Of a DNA stretch of 64,000 nucleotides, positions 44,330 to 55,484 are shown piece by piece. The stretch comes from Bubalus kerabau (taxonomy: Eukaryota > Chordata > Mammalia > Artiodactyla > Bovidae), in assembly GCF_029407905.1 (NCBI RefSeq), contig NC_073627.1, positions 140,195,697-140,259,696 on the forward strand, written 5' to 3'. Under the pieces are notes generated by a model. That model was not told the origin of the DNA, ran no database searches, and saw only the letters and a list, made by a program, of their open reading frames with translations. Numbering within the stretch: position 1 is the stretch's first letter; each line of letters opens with the position of its first letter. The position numbers and the translations under genes are program-made.

Positions 44330-45728
44330 CAGTTCAGTTCAGTCACTCAGTCATGTCCGACTTTTTGCGACCCCATGGACTGCAGCACGCCAGGCCTGCC
44401 TGTCCATTACCAACTCCCGGAGATTACTCAAATTCATGTCCACTGAGTTAGTGATTCCATCCAACCATCTCATCCTCTGTCATCCCCTTCTCTTCCCACC
44501 TTCAATCTTTTTCAACATCAGGGTCTTTTCAAATGAATCAGCTCTTCGCATCAGATGGCCAAAGTATTGGAGTTTCAGCTTCATCATCAGTCCTTCCAAT
44601 GAATATTCAGGACTGATTGCTTTTAGGATGGACTGGTTCAATCTCCTTGCTGTCCAAGGGACTTTCAAGAGTCTTCTCCAACACCACAGTTCAAAAGCAT
44701 CAATTCTTTGGTGCTCAGCTGTCTTTATAGTCCAACTCACATCATACATGACTACTGGAAAAACCATAGCTTTGACTAGATGGACCTTTGTTGGCAAAGT
44801 AATGTCTCTGCTTTTTAATATGCTGTCTAGGTTGGTCATAACTTTTCTTCCAAGGAGCAAGTGTCTTTTAATTTCATGGCTGCAGTCACCATCTGCAGTG
44901 ATTTTGGAGCCCAAAAAAAAGAGTCAGCCACTGTTTTCACTGTTTCTCCATCTGTTTGCCATGAAGTGATGGGACCAGATGCCATGATCTTAGTTTTCTG
45001 AATGTTGAGCTTTAAGCCAACTTTTTCACTCTCTTTCACTTTCATCAGAGGCTCTTTAGTTCTTCCTCACTTTCTGCCATAAGGGTGGTATCGTTTGCAT
45101 ATCAGGAGTTATTGATATTTCTTCTGGCAATCTTGATTCCAGCTTGTGCTTCATCCAGTCCAGCATTTCTCATGATGTACTCTGCATATAAGTTAAATAA
45201 GCAGGGTGACACTATACAACCCTGACATACTCCTTTCCCAATTTGGAACCAATCTGTTGTTCCATGTCCAGTTCTAACTGTTGCTTCCTGACCTGCATAC
45301 ATATTTCTCAGGAGCCAGGTCAGGAGGTCTGGTATTCCCATCTCTTTCAGAATTTTCCACAGTTTGTTGTGATCCTCACAGTCAAAGGCTTTGGCATAGT
45401 CAATAAAGCAGAAGTAGATCTTTTTCTGGAACTCTCTTGCTTTTTCCATGATCCAGCGGATGTTGGCAATTTGATCTCTGGTTCCTCTGCCTTTTCTAAA
45501 TCTAGCTTGAACATCTGGAAGTTCACAGTTCACATACTGCTGAAGCCTGGCTTGGAGAATTTTGAGTACTACTTTGCTAGTGTGTGAGATGAGTGCAATT
45601 GTGTGGTAGTTTGAGCATTCTTTGGCATTGCCTTTCTTTGGGATTGGAATGAAAACTGACTTTTTCCAGTCCTGTGGCCACTGCTGAGTTTTCCAAATTT
45701 GCTGGCATATTGAGTGCAGCACTTTCAC
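44330..45728 (-). mobile_element. BovB LINE, 5'-truncated, about 1.4 kb, inactive
   Basis: Left end TTCAGTTCAGTTCAGTCACT. Minus-strand translation includes VLHSICQQIWKTQQWPQDWK, FCFIDYAKAFDCEDHNKLWK and GVCQGCIVSPCLFNLYAEYI. The catalytic YADD reads YAND (45090-45101), preceded by an in-frame stop, and further shifts follow. The copy is dead. Confidence 0.95.
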
Positions 45729-46194
45729 AGCAGGTGCCAAAACACCTAAGTCACCCCTCCAATCCCTGGACACATTCCTATCAATCAAGAGCTGTCGATT
45801 TGTTCTATCATTCCCCAGGCACACAGAGCTGATGGGTCTGGCACAATCCTCTTACGCCTTAACATAGAAAACAATAAGGATGACACAATCCATTGAGGTA
45901 ATGTACCATCTAGAGATTATTAGTTCTGAGGGATTCTGACTGGACCCTTCTGGTACCAGCATTAATTCTACTTAAAATCTGTGCTTTAATCAGCAGTCCT
46001 GGCTCTTGGTCATATTAAAAATTCAATAGGTAAACAATCTTAATTCACAGACCATGCACTTTAATAAATAAAGAACACCAAGTACCTTGGAACCACTGGT
46101 AAGCCATGTTTGCCCAAGTTGAAAAAGAGCATCTGGAAATATTTGGGGTTTCTGCCAAAAGAGCTTAGAAATGGGGAAGTGCTTCTCTTGAGAA
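45729..46194. other. Intergenic, unassigned
   Basis: No feature recognised. Confidence 0.4.
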
Positions 46195-46370
46195 GTGGAG
46201 AACTCAGACTCCAGAGTCAGTCTGACCTGGATTCAGATGTGAGCTCTATGTGACCCTGAGCAAGTTCATTTCAAATTCATTGTCTGAAATGATGGCAATG
46301 TCTACCTTTCAAGAGTTTGTGAGACAATGTAAATAAAACACCTCATATAGATCCTGGCCCTTAAAAAATT
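46195..46370 (+). mobile_element. MIR SINE
   Basis: AGACTCCAGAGTCAGTCTGA, CTGGATTCAGATGTGAGCTC and TGACCCTGAGCAAGTTCATT follow the MIR tRNA-related start and core. Confidence 0.85.
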
Positions 46371-47074
46371 CTCAAAAATGGTGACCTTATAACCATAAAA
46401 TTGAACGAAGCAAACCCCAGTTTTTTTCCGTTTTCTTTTTCTCTGCTCCCTTTTTTCTTGCTTCCTGTTTTTTCCCTCATTCTTCCCACACCTCCCTCAT
46501 TCCTCCTCCCTCCACCACCCCAGCCCTTTTCTGGATGATCTGAAGGAAGACATTAATTATTAAAGAACATCCAGTCTTTGGCATTCCATGTAGAAGAAAT
46601 CAATGATTTGGGGGACCCTAAAGAGAATCACTGATTTTATAAAGGCTTAATAAAGAGTCAACAATCGAACACAAGCTTTTTCCCCTCTGAATCATTACAT
46701 TCTGTTGTTCCTGAACATCTGTGCCGAGGGGAGGTCTGCCTTCACTCGGGCCTCCTTGAAACCCTGCTTCTTGGGCTGTAGTTATGTGTCTGTTTATGCC
46801 TCATTTGGAACACAGGCCATCATTCCAGGATTCTCTTTCTGGAGCTGCCACTAGCTATGTGGGTGAATTATTTTCCAACTTTGAACTTCAGTTTTTCAAA
46901 TGGAGCAAGTCAGGCAAGACTTGCTATAATTGATGAAAGTCGATGAAAATACCACTCAGGTTTAATACTTAATCGTATACTCTTATGGCGTTTCCTGTGT
47001 ATTCATCTCGACTTGACAGCCAGCTCTTCATGCAGGGGGACGGTGTCCTACTCCGTAGGAAAAAGAATAAAATT
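46371..47074. other. Intergenic, unassigned
   Basis: Pyrimidine-rich at 46420-46530 (TTTCTTTTTCTCTGCTCCC and similar); otherwise unique-looking. Confidence 0.4.
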
Positions 47075-47265
47075 CAGAAGTGGAAGCCCTAGGTTCAAGT
47101 CCCAGCTCTGTAACCTGCCAGCTCATGTGACCGTGGGTGAGTCGTTACATCTCTGCCTGCTGTGCTTTCCACTACTATGAAACTGGCCAATATACCCAAA
47201 CTACAGGGTTATTGTGAGAACCTGGAAGATAAGCATTAACACAGCACTTGGTTAATTTAAAAAGC
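47075..47265 (+). mobile_element. MIR SINE
   Basis: GTTCAAGTCCCAGCTCTGTA, TGTGACCGTGGGTGAGTCGT and GGGTTATTGTGAGAACCTGG match the MIR layout. Confidence 0.82.
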
Positions 47266-47361
47266 ATGTTCATTATTGTTTATTGTGTTCTTAAAGTTTT
47301 TATTGAATGCCATCTATATTTTTTAAAATTAAAAAAATTAATACTTTATTTTTAAAATTAA

Positions 47362-47617
47362 AAAAAATTTGGCCTTTTTTTTGACTGTATTGTGTCTTCA
47401 TTGCTGCACATGGGCTTTCTCTATTTGTAGTGGGAAGACTTCTCATTGTGGCGGCTTCTCTTGTTGTGGAGCACAGACTCTAGGGCAGCTGGGCTCAGGA
47501 GTTGTGGTGCATGAGCTTTGTTGCTCTGAGGCATGCGGGATCCTCCCGGGCCAGGGAACGAGCCCATGTCCCCACTGGCAGGCAGATTCTTAAGCACTGG
47601 ACCACCAGGAAAGTTCC
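47362..47617 (-). mobile_element. CHR-type SINE
   Basis: Reversed: TGTGTCTTCATTGCTGCACA, GTGGCGGCTTCTCTTGTTGT, GAGCACAGACTCTAGGGCAG and AAGCACTGGACCACCAGGAA. Confidence 0.88.
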
Positions 47618-48017
47618 AGAATGCTGTCTTTTAAGAACAAAGCTAAGACTTGCTATTACCCATTTTAAATTCACTGAAGAAAAGAATTGTTGGTATATAA
47701 TTAAAACTGATTCCATTTCCAATGCAACATTGTAAACACACCAAAAAAAAAAAAAATGCTTTTAAAACCAGTAAAGTGTTTGAGTAATGTTATGAAATAA
47801 TACTGAAGTGAATATTCTCTAGGTACCTTCAGATTTATGTGGTAAGAATAAATATCAAAATTAAACCTGAAATGAAACACTAATTCTCTCAGTGGGATTA
47901 ATTCTGTTAGGCTGTCTTTGCAAAGTACACAGTTCTTCTGAAATTTGCATAGATAAATTTGAAGTTATTTTCTAATTATAGAAATAATATTGTTGAAGAT
48001 GGTATAAATGCAAAACT
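47618..48017. other. Intergenic, unassigned
   Basis: AT-rich; no feature recognised. Confidence 0.4.
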
Positions 48018-48770
48018 AGCTGTATTAGAGTTCTCTAGAAAAACACAAGTAATGGGATATTGGTGTCAGACTCTTTGTGACCCCATGGACTGCAGCACAC
48101 CAGGCTCCTCTGTCCTCCACTAGCTCCCAGAATTTACTCGGATTCATGTGCATTGAGTTGGTGATGCTGTCTAACCATTTTATACTCTACTGCCCCCTTC
48201 CCCTTTTGCCTTCAGACTTTCCCAGAAGCAGGGTCTTTTCCAATGAGTTGGCTCTTCACATTAGGTGGCCAAAATATTGGAGTTTCTGCTTTAGCTGAAG
48301 GTGCTCAGCCTTCTTCTATGGTCTAACTCTCACATCCATAAAATAGGCTATATATATATATGATATGATATGATAATCATATGTATATATGCATAAACAT
48401 GCAATATATATGTATAAAGAGATTTATTATAAGAAATTGGCTAACGCATTTATGGATACCCTAATCCATGAGAAATCCCATGATCTGCAGTTGTCAAGTT
48501 GGAGACCCACGATAGCCAATGGTGTAATTCCAATTTGAGTCTGTGTCTGTAGACAGGAGAAAAACAATGTCCCACTTTGAAGACAGAGAGGCTCCCTCCC
48601 ACCAGCCCAGTTGTCCTATTCAGGTCTTTACCTGATCAGACAAGGCCCACCCATATCAAAGCAGGCAAACTCCTTTACTCAGTCAATTCGGATATCACTC
48701 TCATCCATTGACTAAATATTTGACTAAATATTTGGACACATAAAATCAACAATCACATTAGTATTATAGA
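48018..48770 (-). mobile_element. Ancient mammalian interspersed repeat split by BovB
   Basis: CTGTATTAGAGTTCTCTAGA at the left and AGAGATTTATTATAAGAAAT, GGAGACCCACGATAGCCAAT, CAAGGCCCACCCATATCAAA at the right recall a common ancestral repeat, family name not certain. The same family appears in reverse at 57540-58215. Confidence 0.55.
48063..48340 (-). mobile_element. BovB LINE 3' fragment with internal deletion
   Basis: TCAGACTCTTTGTGACCCCA through GTGGCCAAAATATTGGAGTT, then jumping to GCTGAAGGTGCTCAGCCTTC and ending TCTAACTCTCACATCCAT. About 100 bp of the usual sequence is missing between. Confidence 0.88.
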
Positions 48771-48904
48771 ATATTTGAGAAACGCAGGAAAGAAGGAAAA
48801 AAAAAAGCAAGTCGACTCCAAATTCAGCCACCCAAAGATAACCATCGTTAGAGTTTTGACATCTTTATTTCCAACCTTTTTTAAAATAAAGTTTAGCTTT
48901 AAAA

Positions 48905-49040
48905 AAAAAAAAATTCTGTTTTGGTTTTCTGGCCACAAGGCATATGGGATCTTGGCTTTCTGATCAGAGATTGAGATTGAACCTGCACCCCTTGCACTGG
49001 AAGGCAAAATCTTAACCACTGAACAGCTGGGGAAGTCCCT
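48905..49040 (-). mobile_element. CHR-type SINE
   Basis: TTCTGGCCACAAGGCATATG, GATTGAACCTGCACCCCTTG and CTTAACCACTGAACAGCTGG...AAGTCCC. Confidence 0.87.
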
Positions 49041-50265
49041 CTTTTTTTTTTTTTATTTTTTTTTAATGAACCACAGATCAATTTTTAAAATCACCTGTTC
49101 TGACTAGAGAGGTCATGCTGTCTCTTTTCTGATTTACTTAGGAAATTACCTAAAATTGTGCCTCTGATTTTGCACTTATATAGAAATTATTATTAGAAAA
49201 ACTGCCTTGCAAATATAAAAGACACCATTATTATAAGCAAATAAAAGGAGCATGGCCTACCACAATATGTCTCACCCCAAGGAGTGAGAAGTTGGCAATT
49301 AAGGGGGCAGGTCTAGGGTGGGGAGAGGTGTTAGCAATTCCTGAAAGACATCAGGGAATTCCATCCACCCTCTCCAAGCCAAGACCCACCTAGGGGAAAC
49401 ATCCCCAGATATCCAGCCTATTGCTGTTTCCCCAATCCAGCACTGAAGGTGTTAATAGCCCATCTCGCATTCCCTGTGTCCCAAGGCTGAGAGGTGTGAG
49501 CGACTAGGGAAACCCCCAATAAATTAGGGGTGGCAGCCCCTCTGAGGAGGGAGTGGTGGCTTCTGGTGGCTTGTTCAGCATTTTAAGCCTTTTAGCTGGT
49601 GTCCGTTATCAGTGATTGATTTATTGGATATTCGTGCAGCGGGCAGGGGGATTTGAAATATAACATAAGCGCTTCCGGAGATGTCAGTACTCTGACGTTA
49701 GTGGTCTGAACAAGGATGTAATTCATATCTGCAGGTGCTTACTCTAGTATCAGATACTTCAATAACATCATGCCTGTGGAATCCAATGGTCCCCAGGGCC
49801 CTATTTGTATTCTGATACGCCCACGTCTTTTCCTATGTGTGTTTTCCTTTCTTAAGGAGCTCTCATTTCCTTCAATAGGATATGTTTTATTTCATCCCTT
49901 TTCCTGCATTTACTCATATTAATGTCACCGCATTCACTGGTAATAGTCAAGCTTGGAAATAGCCCGCATAGCCACGTAAATACTAGCCTGAAACACACCG
50001 CCTGCCATGCATTATGAGGAAAGCAGGGAATGGAATCCAGTGGAAGTAACAGTTTCTTTTGGAGTTCACACTAAATGTTACCCAGTGAGAGAACACTGGA
50101 GGGAACAGGTCCAGAGAACATGGGGCCTCTTCTGACAGGGTGGGGCGCCAGAAAATTCAGGGTTTGGGATACTTCGTTTCCAGCAAGGAAGTTCTTGGTT
50201 GAGGCATAGAAGCAAAGCATAGTCAAAACATTGCTTTGGGTTTTTAATTTCTTTTATTTTTCTGA
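49041..50265. other. Intergenic; possible LTR relic inside
   Basis: 49250-49670 includes CCCCAATAAATTAGGGGTGG followed by GTGGCTTGTTCAGCATTTTA, an arrangement seen in LTRs (poly(A) signal, then R-U5). No second LTR or internal genes were recognised, so a solo LTR is only a possibility. Confidence 0.3.
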
Positions 50266-50470
50266 CTGGGCTTCTGTGGTGGCTCAGCAATAAAGAACCC
50301 ATCTGCCACTGCAGGAGACGTAGGTTTGATCCTTGGGTCGGGAAGATCCCCTGGAGAAGGAAACCCACTTCAGTATTCTTGCCTGGGAAATCCCATAGAC
50401 TACAGAGCCTGGTGGGCTACAGTCCATGGGGTTGCAAAAGAGTAAGACATGACTTAGCAACTAAACAACA
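50266..50470 (+). mobile_element. Bov-tA SINE
   Basis: GGGCTTCTGTGGTGGCTCAG to AAGACATGACTTAGCAACTA. Confidence 0.94.
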
Positions 50471-50772
50471 AATGAATGTAGGGGATAGGGGCTCTTGTCT
50501 CACTATTAGGATCAGCATCTTTAGAGGGAAGACAGGCAACGGCAGCCATTCAGAGGCATGGGCTGTTGTAGGTCAACAAAAACAATACGTAGTGTTATGT
50601 TGTATATTTGCTATATTATATATACATGTGAGTGTGTGTGTGTCCTATAAGAAGATACAGGCTTTGATCCCTGGGGTTTGTTGTGGGTGGCCAGCTTCCC
50701 ATTTGAGGGTGATAGTTTAGAAATTTGTTTTTTTTTTTTTTTTTGCATCAACTGCTGGGGTATCAATTCAAG
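50471..50772. other. Intergenic, unassigned
   Basis: A short GTGTGTGTGTG run near 50631 and a poly-T run near 50728. Nothing else recognised. Confidence 0.4.
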
Positions 50773-50970
50773 TACGTATGTGCTCAGTTGCTAAGTTGTG
50801 TCCGACTCTGTGTGACCCTATGGACTGTTGCCTGCCAGGCTCCTCTCTGTCAGTGGGATTCTCTAGGCAAGAATACTGGAGGGGGTTACCATGCCCTCCT
50901 CCATGGGATCTTCCTGACCCAGGGGTCGAACATGCGTCTCTTGCATGACAGACAGTTACTTTACTGCTGA
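50773..50970 (-). mobile_element. Bov-tA SINE
   Basis: GTGCTCAGTTGCTAAGTTGT left, GATCTTCCTGACCCAGGGGT and ACAGTTACTTTACTGCTGA right. Confidence 0.93.
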
Positions 50971-51197
50971 CTCACATGCACTTGAACCCTGCCAGAATTA
51001 GTCCTGGGATCTTGGAAACTTTGGGAACAAGTATTTAAAAAGATAAAGTCTTGAAGAATTCTAGGACAAATACTTCTTGGTTGCAGGAAGCCCGGCTCAG
51101 TGGAACCTTGGTTTTACAAACTTCAAAGATCCTTTCTTTCTTGAAAAGGCTAGTTTGCAAATAAATTAGAGTCTCTCAGGCAAATAAACTGTTCTGC

Positions 51198-51302
51198 TGC
51201 TGCTGCTGCTGCTAAGTCACTTCAGTCGTGTCCGACTCTGTGCGATCCCAGAGATGGCAGCCCACCAGGCTCCGCCATCCCTGGGATTCTCCAGGCAAGA
51301 AC
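51198..51302 (-). mobile_element. Truncated BOV-A2 SINE with 10-bp target duplication
   Basis: GCTGCTAAGTCACTTCAGTC to GATTCTCCAGGCAAGAAC, only about 105 bp. ACTGTTCTGC occurs at 51188-51197 and 51303-51312, so the short form inserted as such. Confidence 0.9.
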
Positions 51303-51312
51303 ACTGTTCTGC

Positions 51313-51906
51313 AGAGTCATGTAAAAGGGATGTCACTGTGGGCAGAGTTGGACTTCCTCAGATTATTTTCTTATTTAGGATACATTTCCCCCTGTATATG
51401 GATTTTGATAGTCCTCAGCTAATAAAAATGATGGTTGGTTCTCGATAAAGCCATTCCTAGGTCAGGAGATCAGGGGCAAGCCCCAGGTGATGCTGATGAA
51501 GGGACCCTAAGAAGAGACCAGACTAGGTGCTTAAAACTCAACATATGAAGGCCCATAGGAATGTCATTCCAAGATAAGTAAACCAGCCTGGCATAACGTG
51601 CTGATGGTGGATTGCTGGACTCTGATGGATGGAAAAGGAAGAGGGGGTTGGCATTGGGGTGCAGAGGAGATGGGATACTGAAGACATGAGTTTCCATGGA
51701 GAGAGGGGATGCTAGAGGTTCGTCTAGCTCCAGTGGTGGGGGAGGGTTCAAGAGGAGGTGGGACCATGAGGCCTCCCACCAGAGGACAGGAGATAGGGGT
51801 AGGGGAGAGCAATGACCTAATTAGATTAGGGAGTAGTGAGGGAATTGAAAGAGAAACCTTGTCCAGGGGTGATGTTTCTACTGAGTTGGTCATTGGGTAT
51901 GTTCTT
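51313..51906. other. Intergenic, unassigned
   Basis: Purine-rich on + (GGAGGGTTCAAGAGGAGGTG and similar). Open stretches on both strands have no recognised match. Confidence 0.4.
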
Positions 51907-52020
51907 TCTTTTTTTGCTGCACCGTGTGGCTTGTGGGATCTTAGTTCCCCAACCCAGAATGGAAACCGTGCCCCATTATGAAAGCTCAGAGTTCTAACCA
52001 CTGGACCACCAGGGAATTCC
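51907..52020 (-). mobile_element. CHR-type SINE
   Basis: TTTTTTTGCTGCACCGTGTG, GGATCTTAGTTCCCCAACCC and CCACTGGACCACCAGGGAAT. TATGTTCT occurs just before and just after it, consistent with a short target duplication. Confidence 0.88.
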
Positions 52021-52385
52021 CACTGGATATGTTCTGAGAGTTGTTTTCAGTGTACAAGTCTTGCATATCTTTTGTTAGATTTATCCCTAAGGATTCTGTA
52101 TCTTGTGTTGCTATTGTAAATGGAATTGTTTTTAATTCCAATGTTTTGTTCCAAGCTACTGTATAGATACACAATTTTTTTTTTTTTGGCCACATGCATG
52201 AACTTGAGATCCCCAACTAGGGATCAAACCCTCACCCCCTGCAGTGGAAACTTGGAGTCTTAACCACTAGTCCACCAGGGAAGTCCCCATAATTGGTTTT
52301 TGTATATTAATTTTTTTATCTTGAAATCTTGCCGAAATTGCTTATCAGTTCTAGTTGTTTTCTTGCATTTGTTTTAGTAAGTATC
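52021..52385 (-). mobile_element. L1 ORF2 fragment, antisense, split by a SINE
   Basis: TTTGTTAGATTTATCCCTAA, TGCTATTGTAAATGGAATTG and, past the SINE, GGTTTTTGTATATTAATTTT and GCTTATCAGTTCTAGTTG are reversed L1 ORF2. Confidence 0.75.
52176..52288 (-). mobile_element. CHR-type SINE nested in L1
   Basis: TTTTGGCCACATGCATGAAC, CAACTAGGGATCAAACCCTC and CCACTAGTCCACCAGGGAAG. Confidence 0.88.
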
Positions 52386-52640
52386 TCACTTCAGTCTCTG
52401 TTTAGCTTGTTCTATCTTTCCTCTAACATCTTGAATATATGGAATATATATTCAATATATAAAAAGTTATAAAAACTTTTTACGTCCTTTTCTACTGATG
52501 CTCTCTGGACAGTTTCAATGGATTTTTTTTCCCTTTTCATTATGGGCTATCTATTTCTCCTTCTTCAGACACCTGGAAATTTCTGTTGGATGCCAGACAC
52601 TGAATTTCACATAATTTGGTGCTGGGTATCTTTGTGTTTC

Positions 52641-52862
52641 TGGGCTTCCCAGGTGGTGCTAGCGGTAAAGAACCCGGCTGCCAACGAAGGAGACTTAAGA
52701 GACATGGATTTCATCCCTGGGTTGGGAAGATCACTTGGAGAAGGGCATGGCAACCCACTCCAGTCTTCCTGCCTGGAGAAACCCATGGACAGAGGACCCT
52801 GGCGGGCTACAGTCCATAAGGTCGCAAAAGAGTCAGACATGACTGAAGTTTCTTAGCATGCA
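52641..52862 (+). mobile_element. Bov-tA SINE
   Basis: GGGCTTCCCAGGTGGTGCTA to CATGACTGAAGTTTCTTAGC. Confidence 0.94.
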
Positions 52863-54819
52863 TATCCTTGTATTCTAACTAATAGCCTTGAGCTTTGCTC
52901 TGGGATGCAGTTGAATTACTTAAAAATGGTTCTGTCCTCTTGGATTTTGCTTTGAAGCCATCTTAGGCGGGACCAGAGCAGTGTTTATTCTAAATTAATC
53001 GTTCTCCAGTAGCAAGGAACTTGGGCACCTCACGAACCCTGAGAGTCTCCCCTCTGGCTCTCTGAAACGGGCTCTCTTCCAGGCAGGGGATGTGCTCTGG
53101 GTGTTATTGCTCCCTCAGATTTTTGACTGGTACCTTTCCTGGCCTCAGGCAGTTCACCCACACAAACAGGCTGAGTAATACCGAACTGAGTAATCAATGG
53201 AGACCCTCTGCCGAGCTCCAGCGTTCTATCGCTATGCAGTCCTCTCTCTCTGCCTCTGCCACCCCCACCCCACCCCATACACTGGTCTGTGAAATCCAGC
53301 TGTTCTGGTTTCCCCACACTCCCAGGAACATATCCTCAATTCTAGGAGACTGCCGGGCTCTGCTTGGCTTCCCCCTCCATGTGGTGCCCACAGGACGCTC
53401 TCTCTAGACTGTAAGTGTGGGGCAATGCTTAAGCTCACCTCATTTGCTCTCCATCACTCAGGGTTCTCTGCCCTTTATTTTCTGATGTCTTATTGTCTTG
53501 AGAATCATTGCTTCATATAGATTGTTTCAGGCATGAATGTGACTCTAGTCCCCAGTTATACCTTCTTAGTTACTCCTTCTTAGAAGTGGGAGTGTGTCCA
53601 CTCTCTGGGCTCCCACACCTCTGCAGACTTTGTCCAGATGAAAACTAGTCCTTCAGCTCCAGCTGGATACAGTGGGGCTGGCTTGATGATTACTTCCCGG
53701 CCACAATTCTGCAACAGGAGAGGAAAGCATGTATTTTGGTGTCTCCACCACAGTGTGCTTATCCTTTTCTTGGAGATAAGCAAAAAAAAAAAAAAAAAGG
53801 GGGGGTAGGAAAGTGAAAGAAAACTTCAACCAAGAAAAACTGGCGTGGTGGTGGTCCTGGTGGGATTTACGTTTGTCCCTCCTGCAGGATTCAGGCTCCT
53901 AAATCGTATTTCTGTTGGGGGTGGGGATTCTGAAAGCCATAAAATCAGCTGACCCCACAAGCTCTCAGCGAGCCAGCCAGGAGGAGTTCTGATTGTGAGA
54001 ACAATTCTCTCAGTATTCAGAAGTGGGATGCCTGTGTGGTGAAAGAAATTTTGAAAGCGAAAGGGAGTTCAATTTCTAGGGAGCCTCGCTTTGTTTTCTT
54101 TGTTCGACTGAAACCTCTTGTCAGAGAAGGGAATGTAGTGGGAATAATTAGCCACGATGGGTGGTAGAAATCCAAAGAGAAAAATAATTCATCAACTTTA
54201 AAGCAACTCATTTAAAGCTGTGAGTGTGGTTTATTTGACCTGCGTTGGGGAGCAAATATTAATGAAGAAGTAAAGGCAGCTTATAGCTTTCTCAGTTCTT
54301 TCATTTCCCACTAGATGTCTTTGATAGAAACTAATTATCAATGCTCTTGATTTAATTTGAAAAAAAAATTGGATGAAGGTTTTTCTTAAGTCCCCTGCCA
54401 GCGTTCATAACCCAGGAGAACTAAAATTAACCTCTGACCCTTCCTCAGTAACTGCTGTAGCTGGTGGAGTCCAAGGAGTCCTCTTTAGAAAACAAGAAAA
54501 AGTATTATTATTATTATGGTGATTATTATTTTTTAAATAAAAATTTCTTGTGGGACTGCGGGAAGGCCGGAGGAAATTTTCCCAGTGCTAAAGTTGCTTT
54601 TATTAAGCTGCTAAGCAGATACCACAAAACTTTCATTAATTGAAACTCAACTAAATTGAACTCATTTTTTTTCTCCCACATTCTACTTTCAAAAAAAAAA
54701 GAAGGAAAGAAAAAAAGATGCTGTCATGTCAAAAGCTTATCCTAAAATCTACTTTCAATACCAAATTTAGGGTTCCCTGCATAGGTATCTCAGCCACATA
54801 CGTTATGTTCCTCTGCTGT
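52863..54819. other. Repeat-poor intergenic island (about 2 kb)
   Basis: No SINE or LINE recognised. 53990-54660 is AT-rich with homeodomain-like TAATTA/ATTA cores (GGAATAATTAGCC, AACTAATTATCAA, CATTAATTGAAA). It is a candidate enhancer by texture only. Confidence 0.45.
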
Positions 54820-55060
54820 ATTTTTTAAATTGAAATATAGTTGTTTTACAGTGTTGTGTTAATTTCTGCCATACAGAAGTGATTCAGTTATACATTATAC
54901 ATATATATGTATACACACACACACTCTTTTTTATATTCTTTTCCATTATGGTTTATCACAAGATACTAAATATAGTTCCCTGTGGTATACAGTAGGATCT
55001 GGTTTATTCATTCTATATATAATAGCTTATATAATATATATTATATTCTTTTTTAAGATG
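54820..55060 (-). mobile_element. L1 3' UTR, antisense
   Basis: TTGAAATATAGTTGTTTTAC at the left, then TTTCCATTATGGTTTATCAC and ATAGTTCCCTGTGGTATACA. Confidence 0.85.
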
Positions 55061-55484
55061 ATGAATTTATTTTTTACTTACAGAATACAGACTATAAAAG
55101 CTTAGTATATCTCAAATGGATAACTTTCATATGTGACTTCATACACACATCAAGGTAGAAGACAAGCCCTGCTGCCTTCCTGCTTTTCTGTAGGGCTCTC
55201 TGCTCTGGCTATAGCACTAGCTGTCCTCCTGACAAATACCCTTCATTCGGGGAGGACACCAGTGTGAGGCTCAGGCTCCTGATTTCCACGCTAAATCCTA
55301 CTCATCTTCGTGACATTCACCCTTTCCACAGATACACCAGTCTCCCTCTCATAACCCTTCACCATTCCATCCCTGGAAGGATAATTGTAGACATTCCACT
55401 GCTAGCCAGGGCCTCATAATTCTATAGCTCTCTCTTGCACTTGCTGTCATCTATGTGTTTCTTGGTCATATGGTCTTGGGTTTT
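55061..55484. other. Intergenic, possible L1 remnant
   Basis: Unassigned; CTTTCCACAGATACACCAGT and neighbours do not match a family I know. Confidence 0.35.

Noticed and set aside
51564..52001. 145-codon Pro/Ser-rich minus-strand frame
   Set aside because: Compositional artefact of a purine-rich + strand and it runs into a CHR SINE.
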